7,569 nucleotides of DNA from an uncultured Rickettsiales bacterium (GTDB lineage: Bacteria > Pseudomonadota > Alphaproteobacteria > UBA8366), in contig CAJWTF010000166.1 in the NCBI GenBank assembly GCA_913046825.1, positions 1-7,569 of the forward strand, written 5' to 3'. How positions within the stretch are numbered: position 1 is the first letter of the stretch; each line of letters opens with the position of its first letter. The position numbers and the translations under genes were made by a program. Below the pieces are notes generated by a model, which saw only the letters and a program-made list of their open reading frames with translations, ran no database searches and had not been told where the DNA came from. Shown one piece after another: positions 1 through 5,192 of the stretch.

Positions 1-153
1 CCAATGCGTCTAGGACCCGGCAATCCCGACCGCGAGTATGCCGAGGTTGTCTTCCAGGCTCTCTTTGATATTTCCTTTATCGTCGAGCAGGTAGCCGCGG
101 CGATTGGTTGTCCCTCAATCGATGGCGATGAGTTTAGAGGCGGAAGTGGTCAT
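1..153 (-). pseudogene. dgoK: Decayed N-terminal part of a 2-dehydro-3-deoxygalactonokinase-like gene, cut by the window edge
   Basis: Reading the minus strand from an ATG at 153 gives MTTSASKLIAID, then a TGA at 115-117, then GTTNRRGYLLD and about 22 further residues ending near GILAV. In the DgoK sugar-kinase family the N-terminus carries an ATP-binding phosphate-1 motif of the form IDWGTTN, so the TGA sits exactly where Trp (TGG) is expected. After GILAV the frame soon meets a TAG at 10-12, while a neighbouring minus-strand frame continues as GRDCRVLDAL, which fits the family's usual sequence after the conserved GILAV-like stretch. The gene therefore seems to carry a nonsense change and a frameshift. 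No clear ribosome-binding site precedes the ATG, and a TGA in frame lies at 181-183. DgoK phosphorylates 2-keto-3-deoxy-galactonate in galactonate breakdown. The assignment rests on about 45 residues and the rest lies outside the window. Other genes here use TGA as stop and TGG for Trp, so recoding is unlikely. Confidence 0.66.
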
Positions 154-588
154 GAACGGTGGAAACCCAAAATAAGTGTCTCACTCGGAGGGGTGACAGG
201 ATATACCGTCATTAGCAGGTATTTGAAAACAGCCGTGCTGACCCTGCCAGTCAACTACATGACAAATTCGGCACATTGGCGATGTAATTGTATTAGGGTC
301 CCCGGTTGGCGTCCCAGAGCTGGCCCCAACGATTACACTCGAACGTGATTAAATTACCAGAGCTGCATCGGAAATTGATGACTGACACGTTGAGCATCAT
401 AAATACCAGGCAGAGCAGGGTAATAATGGCCGCCGCCGCCTCGATCCTCGTCCGACCGTCCATGGATGCAAGAACAAAGCATTCTGCAGCAGTCCCTATG
501 GACGGCGCCTGTATATTTAATGTAGCCCTGTGCAGGATGTATCGCTACACGCATTCGAGCCATCATGCCCAGGAGGTGAGCCAGGCGT
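154..588. other. Gene-poor stretch, lower GC, no intact gene recognised
   Basis: This 435-base region lies between the dgoK remnant and the end of the first cupin gene. Reading frames on both strands are short or give low-complexity, Arg/Ser/His-rich translations unlike those of neighbouring genes. I see no terminator, tRNA or repeat. Several short minus-strand frames are open for 35 to 60 codons, including one with a hydrophobic segment (293-463). The region may be the upstream control region of dgoK mixed with decayed coding sequence, but no parent gene could be recognised. Confidence 0.5.
293..463 (-). CDS. Doubtful small membrane-like reading frame (56 aa)
   Basis: From an ATG at 463 the minus strand is open for 56 codons to a TAA at 293-295. 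The start is MDGRTRIEA, followed by a clearly hydrophobic stretch at about residues 8-29 (AAAAIITLLCLVFMMLNVSV), then a Cys- and Trp-containing polar tail. This is the only translation in the gap that looks like a transmembrane segment. The frame is also open upstream of the ATG for about 29 more codons, so the piece could be a fragment of an older gene rather than a separate small protein. There is no good ribosome-binding site before the ATG, and no family was recognised. It could be chance. Confidence 0.18.
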   Translation of the reverse strand: MDGRTRIEAAAAIITLLCLVFMMLNVSVINFRCSSGNLITFECNRWGQLWDANRGP

Positions 589-990
589 CTAGATACCCCT
601 TGGGTCATCGACAAACATGTGTGGCTCTTCGCCCTTGGGTGTCGCGGTCATCACCGTCACGCCGTCTTGCGAGCGAAAACGATGCCAGCATGCTTTCGGC
701 ACGATCAGCAGATTACCGGCGGTGAGTTCGAAAGTTTCAATCTCGTCATCCACAATAATATCGAATTCAGTGGTGCCGGCGATGATGTGTACTAGCTCGT
801 CACCGGCTGGATGGCGTTCCCAACCGGCGTTGCCGTCGAAGCCGCCGAAATAGATATCGGCATTCTTGAAATCGCCTTTGCCGAGGGAGGAAAATGCCTC
901 AAATACTTCCTTTTCCTTTGTGTGTGGTCCTCGATTCACGATTGGTTTGAGACGACTGGTCAGCTCGTTGATATTGATGATTTCAACCAT
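589..990 (-). CDS. Single-domain cupin protein
   Basis: This 133-residue protein is a small beta-barrel cupin of the kind that binds one metal ion. The first cupin motif is around residues 57-72 (WERHPAGDELVHIIAG), offering H60, E65 and possibly H68. The second is around 93-105 (GNLLIVPKACWH), offering H103. The spacing H-x(4)-E differs from the classic HxH(x)3-4E motif, so metal binding is likely but not certain. The start is set at 990 rather than an in-frame ATG eight codons upstream, because GAAGGA (999-1004 on this strand) lies 8 nt before the 990 ATG. Such cupins act as small dioxygenases, isomerases or binding proteins, and the reaction cannot be told from sequence. It lies 176 nt downstream of the oxygenase pair on the same strand and may have its own promoter in that AT-rich gap. 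After its TAG (589-591) no intact gene follows. Confidence 0.85.
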   Translation of the reverse strand: MVEIININELTSRLKPIVNRGPHTKEKEVFEAFSSLGKGDFKNADIYFGGFDGNAGWERHPAGDELVHIIAGTTEFDIIVDDEIETFELTAGNLLIVPKACWHRFRSQDGVTVMTATPKGEEPHMFVDDPRGI

Positions 991-998
991 GAGAAATG

Positions 999-1004
999 TC
1001 CTTC
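999..1004 (-). promoter_or_regulatory. Ribosome-binding site that fixes the first cupin start
   Basis: On the minus strand GAAGGA stands 8 nt before the ATG at 990. The upstream in-frame ATG (1014) has no comparable site, so the shorter protein is preferred. Confidence 0.6.
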
Positions 1005-1030
1005 GATGCAACACTGAAAAATGACAGTAA

Positions 1031-1048
1031 GGTCAAAATAAATTTATA
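1031..1048 (-). promoter_or_regulatory. AT-rich leader with promoter-like hexamers before the first cupin gene
   Basis: The 176-nt gap between the oxygenase stop and the first cupin start is the most AT-rich stretch of the window and includes a run of eight T at 1061-1068. On the minus strand it holds TATAAA (1043-1048), close to a -10 box, and TTGACC (1031-1036), close to a -35 box. The two are in the wrong order for one promoter, and neither has a convincing partner at 16-18 nt. The gap probably contains the cupin promoter, but the exact site is not established. Confidence 0.25.
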
Positions 1049-1166
1049 AGCATCCTTTAATTTTTTTTATAAACGGTACGCAGGAATTTATGGCCTGTTT
1101 TCATAATGGCGCTGCAGATTTATCGCCTCATAGGGTAAGGATATTCGAACCTTTAGAAGGCTTGGG

Positions 1167-2210
1167 TCAACTGACCACGTGGTAATCCGCGATCTGTACT
1201 TCCTTGCCGATATTGGCGAAGTCGCCATCGGCGCGCCTGCGGCGGAACTCTCCCCAGTCAATTCCTGAATACAGGTTTGGAGTTTTCGCGCATTCGAGCG
1301 GCTCGACGATCGCGCCATAGGCTGGATTGAAGAAGAACGGGAAGGAATAGCGATCGACGCTGCTCATCGCCTGCACGCGGTGGAGTGCAGCGCGATATTC
1401 GTCATTCGACCAAACCTGGACCATGTCACCGATATTGACCACAAAAGCGCCCGCAATAGCCTCCACGTCGTACCAATAGCCGTCCTTGAAGACCTGTAAT
1501 CCGCCAACATCATCTTGGATGAGGATGGTGACGGCGCCTGCGTCGCTGTGGTGATGAATGCCGAGGTCCGCGCCGTCGCGCACTTCGTCCGGTAAATCCG
1601 AGAGTGGGTCTTCGACGGGGTAATAGTTGAGACGCAGGAAGCTGGTATGGGTCGGCTCGAAACTTTGCACCAATCTGTCGCGCGGTAGATCGAGGCTGAG
1701 GCAGATGGCTTCAACCATCGTCATCGAGAGTTTCTCGCAAATTTGGAAATGCGCACGCATGGCGATCTCGAACGTGGGCTGGCTAGTGGGCCAAGGCGTG
1801 GCTCCGGAGAACGGATCGTCAGACAATGCACCCGCATCGACTTCCGGCCCAATATCGAAGATTTCCTTCTTGTCCCGCTGGTTCTTCGTCAGCTCGCGGT
1901 CGAAATAGCCCCACGGGTTTTCGCTGTTTCGGTTCAGAGCCCTTTTTTCTCCGCGGGGCAAGGCGAAGAATTCCCGAATGGTTTGCCAGACGCGGTCCAA
2001 ATGCTCTGCATCAACGCCATGATTGATGACTTGAAAGAAGCCCCATTCGCGGCACGCATCACCGATCTCACCCGCGATTCGCGCGGCCGTTGCCGGGTCC
2101 TGCATACCTTCGGCGCCGCCAAGGTCGATGACAGGAACCGAATGGGTTACGACGGCGCTGTCCGCCACCGGGGCTAAATCCGGATTTGTATCACTCACAC
2201 TCATCACCAT
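1167..2210 (-). CDS. Isopenicillin-N-synthase-like Fe(II)/2-oxoglutarate-dependent oxygenase
   Basis: This 347-residue protein has the two-part layout of the plant and bacterial IPNS-like (DIOX) oxygenases. An N-terminal domain contains VPVIDLGG (about 25-32) and WGFFQVINHGVD (56-67). The C-terminal double-stranded beta-helix follows. The iron facial triad is complete: H221 and D223 in HHHSD, and H277 in ALHRVQ. The 2-oxoglutarate-binding RxS motif is R287-Y-S289. Members oxidise small molecules by hydroxylation, desaturation or ring closure, using O2 and usually 2-oxoglutarate, in the cytoplasm. Length is normal for the family. The gene begins 6 nt after the stop of the CmcJ-like gene, so the two are probably co-transcribed and perhaps translationally coupled. 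No ribosome-binding site is seen before either the 2210 ATG or the alternative ATG at 2204. The substrate is unknown. IPNS itself is not implied, since no ACV synthetase gene is present. Confidence 0.92.
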   Translation of the reverse strand: MVMSVSDTNPDLAPVADSAVVTHSVPVIDLGGAEGMQDPATAARIAGEIGDACREWGFFQVINHGVDAEHLDRVWQTIREFFALPRGEKRALNRNSENPWGYFDRELTKNQRDKKEIFDIGPEVDAGALSDDPFSGATPWPTSQPTFEIAMRAHFQICEKLSMTMVEAICLSLDLPRDRLVQSFEPTHTSFLRLNYYPVEDPLSDLPDEVRDGADLGIHHHSDAGAVTILIQDDVGGLQVFKDGYWYDVEAIAGAFVVNIGDMVQVWSNDEYRAALHRVQAMSSVDRYSFPFFFNPAYGAIVEPLECAKTPNLYSGIDWGEFRRRRADGDFANIGKEVQIADYHVVS

Positions 2211-2216
2211 GTGTCG

Positions 2217-3047
2217 TTATTTTGTTTCGAAGACCGTCAGCAGCCGTGTCTCGATACTGCGGCGTGGCAGGGGACCGATATCGTCGCCGATATAATCGAA
2301 AGACGTATGGGGACAATAAACGGAGCGATCGCCAGGGCGACCGTCCATCTGCTTTAGGACGATGACCTCATTGGTGGTCATCTCCGGGAAATAGCACCAC
2401 TTGTGCGCGCCGCTATAGACAGGTGCCGCAACCAAGCTGTCGTTGTCCCGGCCGGTGTAATAATAGTCGATGATGTCGTCCATCGGCAGGCTTTCCCAAT
2501 CGATAAAAGCGAGAGGGTTGTTCTCGACGGGGTTATCGAAGGGCTGCCAGGTATTGTACCAGACGTAAATCCAGTTTTTTTGCGGCTCCACCCCATGGGT
2601 CTCCAGCACCGTTTCGGACATCTCCTGCAGGCGCTTCATGTTGTAGTCGCAATGGACGAAGCGGGCGTAGCCGTCGTTGAAATCGATGGGTTTTTCCGTG
2701 CGCACTAAATGGCTGCGCGCAAAAGCGTGGTTGGCACCTGTCACCCGGCGGAGCAAAGCCTCCATCTCGCGGTGATACACGCATTCGACTTCCTCGTCGT
2801 CACGGAAGTTGTCGACGGCGCTTTCGTGCTGGGTCAGCGTGAAGCCGTTACGTTCGAGGTTGAGTTCGCCCGTTTCGAGGCGCGGTCGGGCGTCATGGAC
2901 TTGGACATCCTGGAACGATGTCGCCGCGCGCCGGCTCTCACGCGACCCGATGCGGGGGCTTTCGTCCCGGTCTTTCCAATCAGCATTGATATAGCGGACT
3001 TTTGCGGGAACGGACTCTTCGATCATCTCAAACGCAGCGCTGCTCAC
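2217..3047 (-). CDS. CmcJ/asaB-type non-haem iron oxygenase
   Basis: This 276-residue protein fits the CmcJ/NvfI/asaB (GA4-desaturase-like) family of Fe(II)/2-oxoglutarate-type enzymes. Members include the cephamycin 7-alpha-hydroxylase partner CmcJ and fungal tailoring enzymes. Visible hallmarks are an HxD pair at H132-C-D134 in ARFVHCDYN, the WxPFDNPVENNPLAFID block (about 167-183) typical of the family, a distal iron-ligand candidate H247 in YCPHTSFD, and a C-terminal RRSIETR (262-268) that probably holds 2-oxoglutarate. The predicted start is a GTG at 3047, backed by AGGAGG five bases upstream. The first ATG in frame, at codon 8, lacks such a site. It is the first gene of the minus-strand operon and faces the second cupin gene across 77 bp. 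Its side-by-side placement with an IPNS-like oxygenase is unusual. The substrate is unknown, and no beta-lactam pathway genes are present to support a cephamycin role. Confidence 0.85.
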   Translation of the reverse strand: MSSAAFEMIEESVPAKVRYINADWKDRDESPRIGSRESRRAATSFQDVQVHDARPRLETGELNLERNGFTLTQHESAVDNFRDDEEVECVYHREMEALLRRVTGANHAFARSHLVRTEKPIDFNDGYARFVHCDYNMKRLQEMSETVLETHGVEPQKNWIYVWYNTWQPFDNPVENNPLAFIDWESLPMDDIIDYYYTGRDNDSLVAAPVYSGAHKWCYFPEMTTNEVIVLKQMDGRPGDRSVYCPHTSFDYIGDDIGPLPRRSIETRLLTVFETK

Positions 3048-3052
3048 GGTCG

Positions 3053-3058
3053 CCTCCT
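3053..3058 (-). promoter_or_regulatory. Strong ribosome-binding site for the CmcJ-like gene
   Basis: On the minus strand AGGAGG stands five bases before a GTG at 3047. This supports the GTG as the true start of the CmcJ-like gene over the downstream ATG at codon 8. Confidence 0.75.
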
Positions 3059-3114
3059 AACCAATCATTCGCCGATACTTATATCACAATATAGGATAGT
3101 ATGCCGAATTGTCT

Positions 3115-3120
3115 GGAGGG
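3115..3120 (+). promoter_or_regulatory. Ribosome-binding site for the second cupin gene
   Basis: GGAGGG is followed by four A and the ATG at 3125. It favours this start over the in-frame ATG at 3101, which would place the site inside the coding region. Confidence 0.7.
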
Positions 3121-3124
3121 AAAA

Positions 3125-3463
3125 ATGGAAGTCAAACCGTATGAGATGGCGAAGATCGCGGACCGCGAATCCGTCATGGAAGGCAAAGATATGCGGGTTA
3201 GTGTGCTGACCCTTGGGCCCGGCGACTGCATCCCGTGGCATTATCACAGCGAAATCACGGATTCCTTTGTCTGTCTCGAAGGGCCAATGGTGGTTGAGAC
3301 GCGGGCCCCTCGGAACAATTACGTGCTCAATCCGGGTGAGCGCTGCGAGGTGCCGCCCAAGGTCGCGCATTACGTCCACGGCGAGAATGACGGCTCAGCA
3401 AAATTCCTTATCGTCCAGGGCGTGGGCGTCTACGATAATATTGCCGTCGGCGGCGAGAAATAG
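3125..3463 (+). CDS. Small single-domain cupin protein
   Basis: This 112-residue protein is one conserved cupin barrel. The first motif lies at about residues 31-53 (GPGDCIPWHYHSE onward), with H39 and H41 as HxH, E43 or D45 as possible acidic ligand, and the usual closing LEG turn. The second motif is around 71-85, GERCEVPPKVAHYVHG, with H82 as the remaining ligand. A mononuclear metal site is therefore well supported. Its motif arrangement (HxH) differs from that of the other cupin at 589-990, so the two are not recent duplicates. It is the first gene of the plus-strand run: the stop is 13 nt before the hydrolase start, and the next ribosome-binding site overlaps the stop codon. The function may be a small dioxygenase, isomerase or metabolite-binding protein. 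The sequence does not decide between them. Confidence 0.85.
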   Translation: MEVKPYEMAKIADRESVMEGKDMRVSVLTLGPGDCIPWHYHSEITDSFVCLEGPMVVETRAPRNNYVLNPGERCEVPPKVAHYVHGENDGSAKFLIVQGVGVYDNIAVGGEK

Positions 3464-3476
3464 GGGAGTATCGGAT

Positions 3477-4319
3477 ATGCCGAACGAGAGCCTGACGCAG
3501 ACGGTCGAGGATATCGATATCCTAGCCGGAACGGATCGTAAGATGACCTTGAGGCTCCACACACCGGTCGGCGCCGGGCCATTTCCCGTGGTGCTCGATT
3601 TGCACGGTGGTGCCTGGTGCAAGGGGCATATCGATGAATGCGGTACTCGCGACAATGCTTTGGCGGCGGCGGGTATCACGGCGGGCGCTCTCGATTTCCG
3701 CCACGCGGGCGATGGTTATCCGACCTCGAATGCGGATATCAACTACGCGGTGCGCTGGGTGAAGGCGAATGCCGCCAAACTGAATATCGATCCGGCGCGC
3801 GTCGGGCTCGTCGGTCAGTCGAGCGGCGGGCATCTGGCGATGTTAACGGCAATGCGGCCAAACGATCCGCGTTATTGCGAGATCCCCCTGGACGGCGCCG
3901 ACGCCACGGTCGCCGCCGTCGCGATGGTCTGGCCGGTGATCAACCCGTTGTCCCGCTATCGCCATGCTCACCGCGAACGGGCGAAGGAAAGTCCGCCGAG
4001 CTGGATCGGTGATATTCCGGAACGCCACGACCTCTATTGGGTGACGGAGGAGAATATGACCGACGGCAACCCAATGGTGGCGTTGGAAAATGGTGAGGCG
4101 GTCGAGACACCACCGGTGCTCTGGGTTCAGGGAGAGCCGGACCCGGTGCACGATTACCGCGATATCGATAGCGGCGCAGATTTAAATGAGCCCGACCGGT
4201 TCGTGCGCAACTACCAAAACGCAGGCGGTGAGATCGAGATGTTCCGCTTCGAGAAAGCAACGCAGACTGACCAAACCGTCATCGACCCGGTGGTGGCATT
4301 CTTCGGGAAGCATTTGTGA
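3477..4319 (+). CDS. Alpha/beta hydrolase (HSL/esterase-like), atypical catalytic triad
   Basis: This 280-residue protein has the alpha/beta-hydrolase-3 signature: an oxyanion motif H43-GGAW, a nucleophile elbow GQSSG with S115, and an acid candidate D222 in WVQGEPDPVHD. These suggest ester, lactone or amide hydrolysis in the cytoplasm, with no signal peptide. The family normally has a catalytic His about 30 residues after the acid, in an HGF-like context. Here that region reads RFEKATQTDQTVID, and the only later His is at the very C-terminus (H279), so the triad looks incomplete. The ATG at 3477 is chosen because GGGGAG (3463-3468) stands 8 nt upstream, overlapping the preceding stop. The frame is open much further upstream, but that part overlaps the cupin gene in another frame and is a shadow. 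It is probably co-transcribed with the cupin. It might instead be a non-hydrolytic relative such as a decarboxylase or carbon-carbon-cleaving enzyme. Confidence 0.87.
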   Translation: MPNESLTQTVEDIDILAGTDRKMTLRLHTPVGAGPFPVVLDLHGGAWCKGHIDECGTRDNALAAAGITAGALDFRHAGDGYPTSNADINYAVRWVKANAAKLNIDPARVGLVGQSSGGHLAMLTAMRPNDPRYCEIPLDGADATVAAVAMVWPVINPLSRYRHAHRERAKESPPSWIGDIPERHDLYWVTEENMTDGNPMVALENGEAVETPPVLWVQGEPDPVHDYRDIDSGADLNEPDRFVRNYQNAGGEIEMFRFEKATQTDQTVIDPVVAFFGKHL

Positions 4320-4328
4320 TCTGACGCT

Positions 4329-4400
4329 CGTCATTCCCGCGAAAGCGGGAACCCAGTGGCTGCGACGTTTGATTAGATTTCCGCTTTCGCGGGAATGACG
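4329..4400. repeat. REPIN-like pair of inverted hairpin repeats
   Basis: CGTCATTCCCGCGAAAGCGG (4329-4348) recurs as a perfect 20-base inverted copy at 4381-4400, with 32 bases between. Each arm can itself fold. The left forms TTCCCGC-GAAA-GCGGGAA (4334-4351), a 7-bp stem with a GAAA loop. The right forms TTTCCGC-TTTC-GCGGGAA (4378-4395) with one T-G wobble. Two such hairpins in opposite orientation make the REPIN layout, thought to be moved by a RAYT transposase acting elsewhere in the genome. This hairpin sequence is a known dispersed repeat in proteobacterial genomes. There is no T-run, so it is not a standard terminator. It sits in the intergenic gap, 11 nt from the racemase-like start, and could affect mRNA stability or translation there. 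Confidence 0.85.
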
Positions 4401-4411
4401 GTAGAGGTTTC

Positions 4412-5191
4412 ATGAAACTCTGGTTGCAAAGCGGCAGCGGTTTGTCGGCGGATATTGGGACGGCCTACGGCAGCCGCTATGAGCAATCATTGGAGAGACG
4501 TCTCAAGACGGTCGTCCGTCCCGGGACGGAATTTGGCATCTTCGGAATTGGTGCGACGCCCTTCGGCAAAGATCGCTTCCACGCGGCAAGGCACAAGGTC
4601 GTTACCGGTGTCATCGAAAGCGCGTTGCGGGCAGAAGGGCAGGGCTACGATGCGGTCGCCGTGCTCAACACATTCGATCACGGGTATTATGAGCTGCGCG
4701 AGCTGCTCGGTATTCCCGTTGTCTTCATCACCGAGAGCACGCTCTATCTTGCCTGCCAATTAGCGGCGAACGTTGCGGTCATCGGTCATAATAAGCAAAT
4801 CCAAGTGCAAGTAGAGGAACTGGGGCGGCGCTACGGTTTGGCGGCACGCATGGTTGCCGGCGAGAGCTTAGATCTCACATATGATGACTTCCCAAAGATG
4901 TACGAGGAACCGGAGACCTATGTGAAGCGCGTCCAGGGTGCGGCCCGCAAGGCTATTGCGCGGGGCGCGGGTGCGTTCCTCGTCGCAGGCAATCCACTCA
5001 ACATGTTTCTAGTCGATCAGGGCCTGGGGGACGTCAATGGCGCGCCGGTGGTCTACGGGTGCGTCGCCACGGTGAAGACGGTGGAAATGCTGGTCGATAT
5101 GCACGCGCTCGGGATTGAGCGCGGTAAGACGGGCCTCTTCGCCGCTCCGGGTGATGAGGACCGCCTTAGGCTCCGCGCACTCTTCGAGTAG
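4412..5191 (+). CDS. Asp/Glu/hydantoin racemase-superfamily protein lacking both catalytic cysteines
   Basis: This 259-residue protein matches the length and fold signature of the Asp/Glu/hydantoin racemase superfamily. Features are YDAVAVLNTFD (79-89), LGIPVVFITES (99-109), AAN-VAVIGHN (118-127), and a C-terminal GAPVVYGCVATVKTVEMLV (210-228) like the HyuE ending that follows the second active-site loop. Known racemases use two Cys, one after the central strand near residues 85-87 and one near 192-194. Here those loops read VLNTFD and VAGNPLN. The only Cys are C115 and C217, in other places. A classical two-base racemase mechanism is therefore unlikely. A decarboxylase, isomerase or binding role is possible but not shown. 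The ATG at 4412 has an AGAGG four bases upstream, just after the repeat. It follows the hydrolase by 92 nt and may share its transcript. The stop is one base from the convergent aldehyde dehydrogenase stop. Confidence 0.82.
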   Translation: MKLWLQSGSGLSADIGTAYGSRYEQSLERRLKTVVRPGTEFGIFGIGATPFGKDRFHAARHKVVTGVIESALRAEGQGYDAVAVLNTFDHGYYELRELLGIPVVFITESTLYLACQLAANVAVIGHNKQIQVQVEELGRRYGLAARMVAGESLDLTYDDFPKMYEEPETYVKRVQGAARKAIARGAGAFLVAGNPLNMFLVDQGLGDVNGAPVVYGCVATVKTVEMLVDMHALGIERGKTGLFAAPGDEDRLRLRALFE

Positions 5192-5192
5192 A

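Larger units (their letters stand above)
3048..3124. promoter_or_regulatory. Divergent promoter region with an imperfect dyad
   Basis: These 77 bp must serve both the minus-strand oxygenase operon and the plus-strand cupin-hydrolase run. The centre is AT-rich and shows nested imperfect symmetry. ATACT (3075-3079) is mirrored by AGTAT (3098-3102), and TATAT (3080-3084) by ATATA (3089-3093) around CACA, with four extra bases (GGAT) on the right. A minus-strand -10-like TATAAG lies at 3078-3083 within it, so a protein bound at the dyad would cover that promoter. No regulator gene is present in the window to assign. The dyad may be chance in AT-rich sequence. Confidence 0.4.

Noticed and set aside
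115..117. TGA read as an amino acid (recoding) in the dgoK remnant
   Set aside because: TGA ends other genes here, Trp is coded by TGG throughout, no selenocysteine context is visible, and a second lesion follows downstream.
306..725. A 139-codon plus-strand open frame over the left gap and the cupin end
   Set aside because: The translation is rich in Arg, Ser and His without any pattern, and its end runs antisense through the conserved part of the cupin gene.
1137..1160. A possible terminator hairpin (CCTT-CTA-AAGG on the minus strand) after the IPNS-like gene
   Set aside because: The stem is only four base pairs, AT-rich around it, and no T-run follows directly.
1743..2177. A 144-codon plus-strand open frame antisense to the IPNS-like gene
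   Set aside because: It is fully covered by a gene with complete catalytic motifs; the translation is not recognisable and there is no convincing start.
1167..3047. A beta-lactam (cephamycin-like) biosynthetic cluster, suggested by IPNS-like and CmcJ-like genes
   Set aside because: No ACV synthetase, epimerase, expandase or CmcI partner is present, and both families have many members with other substrates.
2709..3209. A 166-codon plus-strand open frame antisense to the CmcJ-like gene
   Set aside because: It overlaps a gene with clear family motifs in the opposite direction, has no family similarity of its own, and is expected by chance opposite GC-rich coding sequence.
3213..3476. An 88-codon upstream extension of the hydrolase frame
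   Set aside because: It overlaps the second cupin gene in another frame. The ATG at 3477 has its own ribosome-binding site and starts where the family similarity starts.
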